A stretch of DNA of 64,000 nucleotides from Apostichopus japonicus (Eukaryota; Echinodermata; Holothuroidea; Aspidochirotida; Stichopodidae): contig NC_092580.1 of NCBI RefSeq assembly GCF_037975245.1, forward strand, positions 24,447,001-24,511,000, written 5' to 3'. Below the pieces are notes generated by a model, which saw only the letters and a program-made list of their open reading frames with translations, was not told where the DNA came from and searched no databases. A program made the translations under genes and the position numbers. This document shows, piece after piece, positions 34,201 to 49,000 of the stretch. How positions within the stretch are numbered: position 1 is the stretch's first letter; the number at the start of each line of letters is the position of its first letter.

Positions 34201-37200
34201 TCGATCATCAGCTCGCACAGTGCGCCAAGCTATCGCGCCACTGTATGGATTGAAAAATTAGCTGGATTAACTAATACTTACAGCTCCCCGTGTAGGCACT
34301 TGCTGTAAAAGATCGGCAAAAGACGTCATCACCCGGGGTTCGAACCACGGATGCAAAAGAGAGTCTCGATCATCAGCTCGCACAATTCGCCAAGCCATCG
34401 CGCCACTGTATGGACTGAGATATTAAGTGGATTAACTAATGCTTACAGCTCCCCGTGTAGGCACTTGCTGTAAAAGATCGGCAAAAGACGTCATCACCCG
34501 GGGTTCGAACCACGGATGCAAAAGAGAGTCTCGATCATCAGCTCGCACAGTGCGCCAAGCCATCGCGCCACTGTACGGACTGAAATATTAGGTGGATTAA
34601 CTAATTCTTACAGCTCCCCGTGTAGGCACTTGCTGTAAAAGATCGGCAAAAGACGTCATCACCCGGGGTTCGAACCACGGATGCAAAAGAGAGTCTCGAT
34701 CATCAGCTCGCACAGTGCGCCAAGCTATCGCGCCACTGTATGGACTGAGATATTAGGTGGATTAACTAATACTTACAGCTCCCCGTGTAGGCACTTGCTG
34801 TAAAAGATCGGCAAAAGACGTCATCATCCGGGGTTCGAACCACGGATGCAAAAGAGAGTCTCGATCATCAGCTCGCACAGTGCGCCAAGCCATCGCGCCA
34901 CTGTATGGACTGAAATATTAGGTGGATTAACTAATACTTACAGCTCCCCGTGTAGGCACTTGCTGTAAAAGATCGGCAAAAGACGTCATCACCCGGGGTT
35001 CGAACCACGGATGCAAAAGAGAGTCTCGATCATCAGCTCGCACAGTGCGCCAAGCCATCGCGCCACTGTATGGACTGAGATATTAGGTGGATTAACTAAT
35101 ACTTACAGCTCCCCGTGTAGGCACTTGCTGTAAAAGATCGGCAAAAGACGTCATCACCCGGGGTTCGAACCACGGATGCAAAAGAGAGTCTCGATCATCA
35201 GCTCGCACAGTGCGCCAAGCCATCGCGCCACTGTATGGATTGAAATATTAGCTGGATTAACTAATACTTACAGCTCCCCGTGTAGGCACTTGCTGTAAAA
35301 GATCGGCAAAAGACGTCATCACCCGGGGTTCGAACCACGGATGCAAAAGAGAGTCTCGATCATCAGCTTGCACAGTGCGCCAAGCTATCGCGCCACTGTA
35401 TGGACTGAAATATTAGCTGGATTAACTAATACTTACAGCTCCCCGTGTAGGCACTTGCTGTAAAAGATCGGCAAAAGACGTCATCACTCGGGGTTCGAAC
35501 CACGGATGCAAAAGAGAGTCTCGATCATCAGCTCGCACAGTGCGCCAAGCCATCGCGCCACTGTATGGACTGAGATATTAGGTGGATTAACTAATACTTA
35601 CAGCTCCCCGTGTAGGCACTTGCTGTAAAAGATCGGCAAAAGACGTCATCACCCGGGGTTCGAAACACGGATGCAAAAGAGAGAGTCGATCATCAGCTCG
35701 CACAGTGCGCCAAGCCATCGCGCCACTGTACGGACTGAAATATTAGGTGGATTAACTAATTCTTACAGCTCCCCGTGTAGGCACTTGCTGTAAAAGATCG
35801 GCAAAAGACGTCATCACCCGGGGTTCGAACCACGGATGCAAAAGAGAGTCTCGATCATCAGCTCGCACAGTGCGCCAAGCCATCGCGCCACTGTACGGAC
35901 TGAAATATTAGGTGGATTAACTAATTCTTACAGCTCCCCGTGTAGGCACTTGCTGTAAAAGATCGGCAAAAGACGTCATCACCCGGGGTTCGAACCACGG
36001 ATGCAAAAGAGAGTCTCGATCATCAGCTTGCACAGTGCGCCAAGCTATCGCGCCACTGTATGGACTGAAATATTAGGTGGATTAACTAATACTTACAGCT
36101 CCCCGTGTAGGCACTTGCTGTAAAAGATCGGCAAAAGACGTCATCACTCGGGGTTCGAACCACGGATGCAAAAGAGAGTCTCGATCATCAGCTCGCACAG
36201 TGCGCCAAGCCATCGCGCCACTGTATGGACTGAGATATTAGCTGGATTAACTAATACTTACAGCTCCCCGTGTAGGCACTTGCTGTAAAAGATCGGCAAA
36301 AGACGTCATCACCCGGGGTTCGAACCACGGATGCAAAAGAGAGTCTCGATCATCAGCTCGCACAGTGCGCCAAGCCATCGCGCCACTGTATGGACTGAGA
36401 TATTAGCTGGATTAACTAATACTTACAGCTCCCCGTGTAGGCACTTGCTGTAAAAGATCGGCAAAAGACGTCATCACCCGGGGTTCGAACCACGGATGCA
36501 AAAGAGAGTCTCGATCATCAGCTCGCACAGTGCGCCAAGCCATCGCGCCACTGTATGGACTGAGATATTAGCTGGATTAACTAATACTTACAGCTCCCCG
36601 TGTAGGCACTTGCTGTAAAAGATCGGCAAAAGACGTCATCACCCGGGGTTCGAACCACGGATGCAAAAGAGAGTCTCGATCATCAGCTCGCACAATGCGC
36701 CAAGCCATCGCGCCACTGTATGGACTGAGATATTAGGTGGATTAACTAATACTTACAGCTCCCCGTGTAGGCACTTGCTGTAAAAGATCGGCAAAAGACG
36801 TCATCACCCGGGGTTCGAACCACGGATGCAAAAGAGAGTCTCGACCATCAGCTTGCACAGTGCGCCAAGCTATCGCGCCACTGTATGGACTGAAATATTA
36901 TGTGGATTAACTAATACTTACAGCTCCCCGTGTAGGCACTTGCTGTAAAAGATCGGCAAAAGACGTCATCATCCGGGGTTCGAACCACGGATGCAAAAGA
37001 GAGTCTCGATCATCAGCTCGCACAGTGCGCCAAGCTATCGCGCCACTGTATGGACTGAAATATTAGCTGGATTAACTAATACTTACAGCTCCCCGTGTAG
37101 GCACTTGCTGTAAAAGATCGGCAAAAGACGTCATCACCCGGGGTTCGAACCACGGATGCAAAAGAGAGTCTCGATCATCAGCTCGCACAGTGCGCCAAGC

Positions 37201-40200
37201 TATCGCGCCACTGTATGGACTGAAATATTAGCTGGATTAACTAATACTTACAGCTCCCCGTGTAGGCACTTGCTGTAAAAGATCGGCAAAAGACGTCATC
37301 ACCCGGGGTTCGAACCACGGATGCAAAAGAGAGTCTCGATCATCAGCTCGCACAGTGCGCCAAGCCATCGCGCCACTGTACGGACTGAAATATTAGGTGG
37401 ATTAACTAATACTTACAGCTCCCCGTGTAGGCACTTGCTGTAAAAGATCGGCAAAAGACGTCATCACCCGGGGTTCGAACCACGGATGCAAAAGAGAGTC
37501 TCGATCATCAGCTCGCACAGTGCGCCAAGCCATCGCGCCACTGTATGGACTGAAATATTAGGTGGATTAACTAATACTTACAGCTCCCCGTGTAGGCACT
37601 TGCTGTAAAAGATCGGCAAAAGACGTCATCACCCGGGGTTCGAACCACGGATGCAAAAGAGAGTCTCGATCATCAGCTCGCACAGTGCGCCAAGCCATCG
37701 CGCCACTGTATGGACTGAGATATTAGGTGGATTAACTAATACTTACAGCTCCCCGTGTAGGCACTTGCTGTAAAAGATCGGCAAAAGACGTCATCACCCG
37801 GGGTTCGAACCACGGATGCAAAAGAGAGTCTCGATCATCAGCTCGCACAGTGCGCCAAGCCATCGCGCCACTGTATGGACTGAGATATTAGGTGGATTAA
37901 CTAATACTTACAGCTCCCCGTGTAGGCACTTGCTGTAAAAGATCGGCAAAAGACGTCATCACCCGGGGTTCGAACCACGGATGCAAAAGAGAGTCTCGAT
38001 CATCAGCTCGCACAGTGCGCCAAGCTATCGCGCCACTGTATGGATTGAAATATTAGCTGGATTAACTAATACTTACAGCTCCCCGTGTAGGCACTTGCTG
38101 TAAAAGATCGGCAAAAGACGTCATCACCCGGGGTTCGAACCACGGATGCAAAAGAGAGTCTCGATCATCAGCTCGCACAGTGCGCCAAGCTATCGCGCCA
38201 CTGTATGGACTGAAATATTAGCTGGATTAACTTATACTTACAGCTCCCCGTGTAGGCACTTGCTGTAAAAGATCGGCAAAAGACGTCATCACCCGGGGTT
38301 CGAACCACGGATGCAAAAGAGAGTCTCGATCATCAGCTCGCACAGTTCGCCAAGCCATCGCGCCACTGTATGGACTGAGATATTAAGTGGATTAACTAAT
38401 GCTTACAGCTCCCCGTGTAGGCACTTGCTGTAAAAGATCGGCAAAAGACGTCATCACCCGGGGTTCGAACCACGGATGCAAAAGAGAGTCTCGATCATCA
38501 GCTCGCACAGTGCGCCAAGCCATCGCGCCACTGTACGGACTGAAATATTAGGTGGATTAACTAATTCTTACAGCTCCCCGTGTAGGCACTTGCTGTAAAA
38601 GATCGGCAAAAGACGTCATCACCCGGGGTTCGAACCACGGATGCAAAAGAGAGTCTCGATCATCAGCTGGCACAGTGCGCCAAGCTATCGCGCCACTGTA
38701 TGGACTGAGATATTAGGTGGATTAACTAATACTTACAGCTCCCCGTGTAGGCACTTGCTGTAAAAGATCGGCAAAAGACGTCATCATCCGGGGTTCGAAC
38801 CACGGATGCAAAAGAGAGTCTCGATCATCAGCTCGCACAGTGCGCCAAGCCATCGCGCCACTGTATGGACTGAGATATTAGGTGGATTAACTAATACTTA
38901 CAGCTCCCCGTGTAGGCACTTGCTGTAAAAGATCGGCAAAAGACGTCATCACCCGGGGTTCGAACCACGGATGCAAAAGAGAGTCTCGATCATCAGCTCG
39001 CACAGTGCGCCAAGCTATCGCGCCACTGTATGGACTGAAATATTAGGTGGATTAACTAATACTTACAGCTCCCCGTGTAGGCACGTGCTGTAAAAGATCG
39101 GCAAAAGACGTCATCACCCGGGGTTCGAACCACGGATGCAAAAGAGAGTCTCGATCATCAGCTCGCACAGTGCGCCAAGCCATCGCGCCACTGTATGGAC
39201 TGAGATATTAGGTGGATTAACTAATACTTATAGCTCCCCGTGTAGGCACTTGCTGTAAAAGATCGGCAAAAGACGTCATCACCCGGGGTTCGAACCACGG
39301 ATGCAAAAGAGAGTCTCGATCATCATTTCGCACAGTACGCCAAGCCATCGCGCCACTGTATGGACTGAAATATTAGGTGGATTAACTAATACTTACAGCT
39401 CCCCGTGTAGGCACTTGCTGTAAAAGATCGGCAAAAGACGTCATCACCCGGGGTTCGAACCACGGATGCAAAAAGAGAGTCTCGATCATCAGCTCGCACA
39501 GTGCGCCAAGCCATCGTGCCACTGTATGGACTGAGATATTAGGTGGATTAACTAATACTTACAGCTCCCCGTGTAGGCAGGCACTTGCTGTAAAAGATCG
39601 GCAAAAGACGTCATCATCCGGGGTTCGAACCACGGATGCAAAAGAGAGTCTCGATCATCAGCTCGCACAGTGCGCCAAGTTATCGCGCCACTGTATGGAC
39701 TGAAATATTAGGTGGATTAACTAATACTTACAGCTCCCCGTGTAGGCACTTGCTGTAAAAGATCGGCAAAAGACGTCATCACCCGGGGTTCGAACCACGG
39801 ATGCAAAAGAGAGTCTCGATCATCAGCTCGCACAGTGCGCCAAGACATCGCGCCACTGTATGGACTTAGATATTAGGTGGATATACTAATACTTACAGCT
39901 CCCCGTGTAGGCACTTGCTGTAAAAGATCGGCAAAAGACGTCATCACCCGGGGTTCGAACCACGGATGCAAAAGAGAGTCTCGATCATCAGCTCGCACAG
40001 TGCGCCAAGCCATCGCGCCACTGTATGGACTGAGATATTAGGTGGATTAACTAATACTTACAGCTCCCCGTGTAGGCACTTGCTGTAAAAGATCGGCAAA
40101 AGACGTCATCACCCGGGGTTCGAACCACGGATGCAAAAGAGAGTCTCGATCATCAGCTGGCACAGTGCGCCAAGCTATCGCGCCACTGTATGGACTGAGA

Positions 40201-43200
40201 TATTAGGTGGATTAACTAATACTTACAGCTCCCCGTGTAGGCACTTGCTGTAAAAGATCGGCAAAAGACGTCATCATCCGGGGTTCGAACCACGGATGCA
40301 AAAGAGAGTCTCGATCATCAGCTCGCACAGTGCGCCAAGCCATCGCGCCACTGTATGGACTGAGATATTAGGTGGATTAACTAATACTTACAGCTCCCCG
40401 TGTAGGCACTTGCTGTAAAAGATCGGCAAAAGACGTCATCACCCGGGGTTCGAACCACGGATGCAAAAGAGAGTCTCGATCATCAGCTCGCACAGTGCGC
40501 CAAGCTATCGCGCCACTGTATGGACTGAAATATTAGGTGGATTAACTAATACTTACAGCTCCCCGTGTAGGCACGTGCTGTAAAAGATCGGCAAAAGACG
40601 TCATCACCCGGGGTTCGAACCACGGATGCAAAAGAGAGTCTCGATCATCAGCTCGCACAGTGCGCCAAGCCATCGCGCCACTGTATGGACTGAGATATTA
40701 GGTGGATTAACTAATACTTATAGCTCCCCGTGTAGGCACTTGCTGTAAAAGATCGGCAAAAGACGTCATCACCCGGGGTTCGAACCACGGATGCAAAAGA
40801 GAGTCTCGATCATCATTTCGCACAGTACGCCAAGCCATCGCGCCACTGTATGGACTGAAATATTAGGTGGATTAACTAATACTTACAGCTCCCCGTGTAG
40901 GCACTTGCTGTAAAAGATCGGCAAAAGACGTCATCACCCGGGGTTCGAACCACGGATGCAAAAAGAGAGTCTCGATCATCAGCTCGCACAGTGCGCCAAG
41001 CCATCGTGCCACTGTATGGACTGAGATATTAGGTGGATTAACTAATACTTACAGCTCCCCGTGTAGGCAGGCACTTGCTGTAAAAGATCGGCAAAAGACG
41101 TCATCATCCGGGGTTCGAACCACGGATGCAAAAGAGAGTCTCGATCATCAGCTCGCACAGTGCGCCAAGTTATCGCGCCACTGTATGGACTGAAATATTA
41201 GGTGGATTAACTAATACTTACAGCTCCCCGTGTAGGCACTTGCTGTAAAAGATCGGCAAAAGACGTCATCACCCGGGGTTCGAACCACGGATGCAAAAGA
41301 GAGTCTCGATCATCAGCTCGCACAGTGCGCCAAGACATCGCGCCACTGTATGGACTTAGATATTAGGTGGATATACTAATACTTACAGCTCCCCGTGTAG
41401 GCACTTGCTGTAAAAGATCGGCAAAAGACGTCATCACCCGGGGTTCGAACCACGGATGCAAAAGAGAGTCTCGATCATCAGCTCGCACAGTGCGCCAAGC
41501 CATCGCGCCACTGTATGGACTGAGATATTAGGTGGATTAACTAATACTTACAGCTCCCCGTGTAGGCACTTGCTGTAAAAGATCGGCAAAAGACGTCATC
41601 ACCCGGGGTTCGAACCACGGATGCAAAAGAGAGTCTCGATCATCAGCTCGCACAGTGCGCCAAGCTATCGCGCCACTGTATGGATTGAAAAATTAGCTGG
41701 ATTAACTAATACTTACAGCTCCCCGTGTAGGCACTTGCTGTAAAAGATCGGCAAAAGACGTCATCACCCGGGGTTCGAACCACGGATGCAAAAGAGAGTC
41801 TCGATCATCAGCTCGCACAATTCGCCAAGCCATCGCGCCACTGTATGGACTGAAATATTAAGTGGATTAACTAATGCTTACAGCTCCCCGTGTAGGCAGG
41901 CACTTGCTGTAAAAGATCGGCAAAAGACGTCATCACCCGGGGTTCGAACCACGGATGCAAAAGAGAGTCTCGATCATCAGCTCGCACAGTGCGCCAAGCC
42001 ATCGCGCCACTGTACGGACTGAAATATTAGGTGGATTAACTAATTCTTACAGCTCCCCGTGTAGGCACTTGCTGTAAAAGATCGGCAAAAGACGTCATCA
42101 CCCGGGGTTCGAACCACGGATGCAAAAGAGAGTCTCGATCATCAGCTCGCACAGTGCGCCAAGCTATCGCGCCACTGTATGGACTGAGATATTAGGTGGA
42201 TTAACTAATACTTACAGCTCCCCGTGTAGGCACTTGCTGTAAAAGATCGGCAAAAGACGTCATCATCCGGGGTTCGAACCACGGATGCAAAAGAGAGTCT
42301 CGATCATCAGCTCGCACAGTGCGCCAAGCCATCGCGCCACTGTATGGACTGAAATATTAGGTGGATTAACTAATACTTACAGCTCCCCGTGTAGGCACTT
42401 GCTGTAAAAGATCGGCAAAAGACGTCATCACCCGGGGTTCGAACCACGGATGCAAAAGAGAGTCTCGATCATCAGCTCGCACAGTGCGCCAAGCCATCGC
42501 GCCACTGTATGGACTGAGATATTAGGTGGATTAACTAATACTTACAGCTCCCCGTGTAGGCACTTGCTGTAAAAGATCGGCAAAAGACGTCATCACCCGG
42601 GGTTCGAACCACGGATGCAAAAGAGAGTCTCGATCATCAGCTCGCACAGTGCGCCAAGCCATCGCGCCACTGTATGGATTGAAATATTAGCTGGATTAAC
42701 TAATACTTACAGCTCCCCGTGTAGGCACTTGCTGTAAAAGATCGGCAAAAGACGTCATCACCCGGGGTTCGAACCACGGATGCAAAAGAGAGTCTCGATC
42801 ATCAGCTTGCACAGTGCGCCAAGCTATCGCGCCACTGTATGGACTGAAATATTAGCTGGATTAACTAATACTTACAGCTCCCCGTGTAGGCACTTGCTGT
42901 AAAAGATCGGCAAAAGACGTCATCACTCGGGGTTCGAACCACGGATGCAAAAGAGAGTCTCGATCATCAGCTCGCACAGTGCGCCAAGCCATCGCGCCAC
43001 TGTATGGACTGAGATATTAGGTGGATTAACTAATACTTACAGCTCCCCGTGTAGGCACTTGCTGTAAAAGATCGGCAAAAGACGTCATCACCCGGGGTTC
43101 GAAACACGGATGCAAAAGAGAGAGTCGATCATCAGCTCGCACAGTGCGCCAAGCCATCGCGCCACTGTACGGACTGAAATATTAGGTGGATTAACTAATT

Positions 43201-44700
43201 CTTACAGCTCCCCGTGTAGGCACTTGCTGTAAAAGATCGGCAAAAGACGTCATCACCCGGGGTTCGAACCACGGATGCAAAAGAGAGTCTCGATCATCAG
43301 CTCGCACAGTGCGCCAAGCCATCGCGCCACTGTACGGACTGAAATATTAGGTGGATTAACTAATTCTTACAGCTCCCCGTGTAGGCACTTGCTGTAAAAG
43401 ATCGGCAAAAGACGTCATCACCCGGGGTTCGAACCACGGATGCAAAAGAGAGTCTCGATCATCAGCTTGCACAGTGCGCCAAGCTATCGCGCCACTGTAT
43501 GGACTGAAATATTAGGTGGATTAACTAATACTTACAGCTCCCCGTGTAGGCACTTGCTGTAAAAGATCGGCAAAAGACGTCATCACTCGGGGTTCGAACC
43601 ACGGATGCAAAAGAGAGTCTCGATCATCAGCTCGCACAGTGCGCCAAGCCATCGCGCCACTGTATGGACTGAGATATTAGCTGGATTAACTAATACTTAC
43701 AGCTCCCCGTGTAGGCACTTGCTGTAAAAGATCGGCAAAAGACGTCATCACCCGGGGTTCGAACCACGGATGCAAAAGAGAGTCTCGATCATCAGCTCGC
43801 ACAGTGCGCCAAGCCATCGCGCCACTGTATGGACTGAGATATTAGCTGGATTAACTAATACTTACAGCTCCCCGTGTAGGCACTTGCTGTAAAAGATCGG
43901 CAAAAGACGTCATCACCCGGGGTTCGAACCACGGATGCAAAAGAGAGTCTCGATCATCAGCTCGCACAGTGCGCCAAGCCATCGCGCCACTGTATGGACT
44001 GAGATATTAGGTGGATTAACTAATACTTACAGCTCCCCGTGTAGGCACTTGCTGTAAAAGATCGGCAAAAGACGTCATCACCCGGGGTTCGAACCACGGA
44101 TGCAAAAGAGAGTCTCGATCATCAGCTCGCACAATGCGCCAAGCCATCGCGCCACTGTATGGACTGAGATATTAGGTGGATTAACTAATACTTACAGCTC
44201 CCCGTGTAGGCACTTGCTGTAAAAGATCGGCAAAAGACGTCATCACCCGGGGTTCGAACCACGGATGCAAAAGAGAGTCTCGACCATCAGCTTGCACAGT
44301 GCGCCAAGCTATCGCGCCACTGTATGGACTGAAATATTATGTGGATTAACTAATACTTACAGCTCCCCGTGTAGGCACTTGCTGTAAAAGATCGGCAAAA
44401 GACGTCATCATCCGGGGTTCGAACCACGGATGCAAAAGAGAGTCTCGATCATCAGCTCGCACAGTGCGCCAAGCTATCGCGCCACTGTATGGACTGAAAT
44501 ATTAGCTGGATTAACTAATACTTACAGCTCCCCGTGTAGGCACTTGCTGTAAAAGATCGGCAAAAGACGTCATCACCCGGGGTTCGAACCACGGATGCAA
44601 AAGAGAGTCTCGATCATCAGCTCGCACAGTGCGCCAAGCCATCGCGCCACTGTATGGACTGAAATATTAGCTGGATTAACTAATACTTACAGCTCCCCGT
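31160..44700 (+). repeat. 37-monomer (6110-bp) tandem segmental duplication
   Basis: Rare markers recur at a 6110-bp offset: CATTTCGCACAGTACGCC (33214 and 39324), GGATATACTAAT (33770 and 39880), CAGTTCGCC (32233 and 38343) and GGCAGGCACTTG. The first unit is about 31160-37269. The second runs from about 37270 to 44.7 kb and is longer because of an inner tandem duplication. After that insertion the markers GATTGAAAAATTAG (34248 and 41683) and CGAAACACGG with GAGAGAGTCG (35661 and 43100) are offset by 7435-7439 bp. Confidence 0.8.
38667..41646 (+). repeat. Nested nine-monomer (1490-bp) tandem duplication
   Basis: The block starting at CAGCTGGCACAG (38667) repeats at 40157. It carries along CATTTCGCACAGTACG (39324 and 40814), the extra-A unit, the doubled AGGC unit and the GACTTAGATATTAGG/GGATATACT unit. 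The offset is 1490 bp: nine units plus five inserted bases. GACTTAGA is present in both new copies but is GACTGAGA at 33745, so it arose after the 6110-bp duplication and before this one. Confidence 0.8.
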
Positions 44701-47700
44701 GTAGGCACTTGCTGTAAAAGATCGGCAAAAGACGTCATCACCCGGGGTTCGAACCACGGATGCAAAAGAGAGTCTCGATCATCAGCTTGCACAGTGCGCC
44801 AAGCTATCGCGCCACTGTATGGACTGAAATATTATGTGGATTAACTAATACTTACAGCTCCCCGTGTAGGCACTTGCTGTAAAAGATCGGCAAAAGACGT
44901 CATCATCCGGGGTTCGAACCACGGATGCAAAAAGAGAGTCTCGATCATCAGCTCGCACAGTGCGCCAAGCTATCGCGCCACTGTATGGACTGAAATATTA
45001 GCTGGATTAACTAATACTTACAGCTCCCCGTGTAGGCACTTGCTGTAAAAGATCGGCAAAAGACGTCATCACCCGGGGTTCGAACCACGGATGCAAAAGA
45101 GAGTCTCGATCATCAGCTCGCACAGTGCGCCAAGCCATCGCGCCCCTGTATGGACTGAAATATTAGGTGGATTAACTAATACTTACAGCTCCCCGTGTAG
45201 GCACTTGCTGTAAAAGATCGGCAAAAGACGTCATCACCCGGGGTTCGAACCACGGATGCAAAAGAGAGTCTCGATCATCAGCTCGCACAGTGCGCCAAGC
45301 CATCGCGCCACTGTACGGACTGAAATATTAGGTGGATTAACTAATACTTACAGCTCCCCGTGTAGGCACTTGCTGTAAAAGATCGGCAAAAGACGTCATC
45401 ACCCGGGGTTCGAACCACGGATGCAAAAGAGAGTCTCGATCATCAGCTCGCACAGTGCGCCAAGCCATCGCGCCACTGTACGGACTGAAATATTAGGTGG
45501 ATTAACTAATTCTTACAGCTCCCCGTGTAGGCACTTGCTGTAAAAGATCGGCAAAAGACGTCATCACCCGGGGTTCGAACCACGGATGCAAAAGAGAGTC
45601 TCGATCATCAGCTTGCACAGTGCGCCAAGCTATCGCGCCACTGTATGGACTGAAATATTAGGTGGATTAACTAATACTTACAGCTCCCCGTGTAGGCACT
45701 TGCTGTAAAAGATCGGCAAAAGACGTCATCACCCGGGGTTCGAACCACGGATGCAAAAGAGAGTCTCGATCATCAGCTCGCACAGTGCGCCAAGCCATCG
45801 CGCCACTGTATGGACTGAGATATTAGGTGGATTAACTAATACTTACAGCTCCCCGTGTAGGCACTTGCTGTAAAAGATCGGCAAAAGACGTCATCACCCG
45901 GGGTTCGAACCACGGATGCAAAAGAGAGTCTCGATCATCAGCTCGCACAATGCGCCAAGCCATCGCGCCACTGTATGGACTGAGATATTAGGTGGATTAA
46001 CTAATACTTACAGCTCCCCGTGTAGGCACTTGCTGTAAAAGATCGGCAAAAGACGTCATCACCCGGGGTTCGAACCACGGATGCAAAAGAGAGTCTCGAT
46101 CATCAGCTTGCACAGTGCGCCAAGCTATCGCGCCACTGTATGGACTGAAATATTATGTGGATTAACTAATACTTACAGCTCCCCGTGTAGGCACTTGCTG
46201 TAAAAGATCGGCAAAAGACGTCATCACCCGGGGTTCGAACCACGGATGCAAAAGAGAGTCTCGATCATCAGCTCGCACAGTGCGCCAAGCCATCGCGCCA
46301 CTGTATGGACTGAAATATTAGGTGGATTAACTAATACTTACAGCTCCCCGTGTAGGCACTTGCTGTAAAAGATCGGCAAAAGACGTCATCACCCGGGGTT
46401 CGAACCACGGATGCAAAAGAGAGTCTCGATCATCAGCTCGCACAGTGCGCCAAGCCATCGCGCCACTGTACGGACTGAAATATTAGGTGGATTAACTAAT
46501 ACTTACAGCTCCCCGTGTAGGCACTTGCTGTAAAAGATCGGCAAAAGACGTCATCACCCGGGGTTCGAACCACGGATGCAAAAGAGAGTCTCGATCATCA
46601 GCTTGCACAGTGCGCCAAGCTATCGCGCCACTGTATGGACTGAAATATTATGTGGATTAACTAATACTTACAGCTCCCCGTGTAGGCACTTGCTGTAAAA
46701 GATCGGCAAAAGACGTCATCATCCGGGGTTCGAACCACGGATGCAAAAGAGAGTCTCGATCATCAGCTCGCACAGTGCGCCAAGCTATCGCGCCACTGTA
46801 TGGACTGAAATATTAGCTGGATTAACTAATACTTACAGCTCCCCGTGTAGGCACTTGCTGTAAAAGATCGGCAAAAGACGTCATCACCCGGGGTTCGAAC
46901 CACGGATGCAAAAGAGAGTCTCGATCATCAGCTCGCACAGTGCGCCAAGCCATCGCGCCCCTGTATGGACTGAAATATTAGGTGGATTAACTAATACTTA
47001 CAGCTCCCCGTGTAGGCACTTGCTGTAAAAGATCGGCAAAAGACGTCATCACCCGGGGTTCGAACCACGGATGCAAAAGAGAGTCTCGATCATCAGCTCG
47101 CACAGTGCGCCAAGCCATCGCGCCACTGTACGGACTGAAATATTAGGTGGATTAACTAATACTTACAGCTCCCCGTGTAGGCACTTGCTGTAAAAGATCG
47201 GCAAAAGACGTCATCACCCGGGGTTCGAACCACGGATGCAAAAGAGAGTCTCGATCATCAGCTCGCACAGTGCGCCAAGCCATCGCGCCACTGTACGGAC
47301 TGAAATATTAGGTGGATTAACTAATACTTACAGCTCCCCGTGTAGGCACTTGCTGTAAAAGATCGGCAAAAGACGTCATCATCCGGGGTTCGAACCACGG
47401 ATGCAAAAGAGAGTCTCGATCATCAGCTCGCACAGTGCGCCAAGCTATCGCGCCACTGTACGGACTGAAATATTAGGTGGATTAACTAATTCTTACAGCT
47501 CCCCGTGTAGGCACTTGCTGTAAAAGATCGGCAAAAGACGTCATCACCCGGGGTTCGAACCACGGATGCAAAAGAGAGTCTCGATCATCAGCTTGCACAG
47601 TGCGCCAAGCTATCGCGCCACTGTATGGACTGAAATATTAGGTGGATTAACTAATACTTACAGCTCCCCGTGTAGGCACTTGCTGTAAAAGATCGGCAAA

Positions 47701-49000
47701 AGACGTCATCACCCGGGGTTCGAACCACGGATGCAAAAGAGAGTCTCGATCATCAGCTCGCACAGTGCGCCAAGCCATCGCGCCACTGTATGGACTGAGA
47801 TATTAGGTGGATTAACTAATACTTACAGCTCCCCGTGTAGGCACTTGCTGTAAAAGATCGGCAAAAGACGTCATCACCCGGGGTTCGAACCACGGATGCA
47901 AAAGAGAGTCTCGATCATCAGCTCGCACAATGCGCCAAGCCATCGCGCCACTGTATGGACTGAGATATTAGGTGGATTAACTAATACTTACAGCTCCCCG
48001 TGTAGGCACTTGCTGTAAAAGATCGGCAAAAGACGTCATCACCCGGGGTTCGAACCACGGATGCAAAAGAGAGTCTCGATCATCAGCTTGCACAGTGCGC
48101 CAAGCTATCGCGCCACTGTATGGACTGAAATATTATGTGGATTAACTAATACTTACAGCTCCCCGTGTAGGCACTTGCTGTAAAAGATCGGCAAAAGACG
48201 TCATCACCCGGGGTTCGAACCACGGATGCAAAAGAGAGTCTCGATCATCAGCTCGCACAGTGCGCCAAGCCATCGCGCCACTGTATGGACTGAAATATTA
48301 GGTGGATTAACTAATACTTACAGCTCCCCGTGTAGGCACTTGCTGTAAAAGATCGGCAAAAGACGTCATCACCCGGGGTTCGAACCACGGATGCAAAAGA
48401 GAGTCTCGATCATCAGCTCGCACAGTGCGCCAAGCCATCGCGCCACTGTACGGACTGAAATATTAGGTGGATTAACTAATACTTACAGCTCCCCGTGTAG
48501 GCACTTGCTGTAAAAGATCGGCAAAAGACGTCATCACCCGGGGTTCGAACCACGGATGCAAAAGAGAGTCTCGATCATCAGCTCGCACAGTGCGCCAAGC
48601 CATCGCGCCACTGTACGGACTGAAATATTAGGTGGATTAACTAATACTTACAGCTCCCCGTGTAGGCACTTGCTGTAAAAGATCGGCAAAAGACGTCATC
48701 ACCCGGGGTTCGAACCACGGATGCAAAAGAGAGTCTCGATCATCAGCTCGCACAGTGCGCCAAGCCATCGCGCCACTGTACGGACTGAAATATTAGGTGG
48801 ATTAACTAATTCTTACAGCTCCCCGTGTAGGCACTTGCTGTAAAAGATCGGCAAAAGACGTCATCACCCGGGGTTCGAACCACGGATGCAAAAGAGAGTC
48901 TCGATCATCAGCTTGCACAGTGCGCCAAGCTATCGCGCCACTGTATGGACTGAAATATTAGGTGGATTAACTAATACTTACAGCTCCCCGTGTAGGCACT
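44450..49000 (+). repeat. 11-12-monomer higher-order repeats
   Basis: CGCCCCTGTATGG units at about 45143 and 46958 are 1815 bp apart (11 units). CACAATGCGCC (45951, 47931) and TTATGTGG (46155, 48135) recur at 1980 bp (12 units). The different offsets within one stretch indicate overlapping unequal exchanges. Confidence 0.65.
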
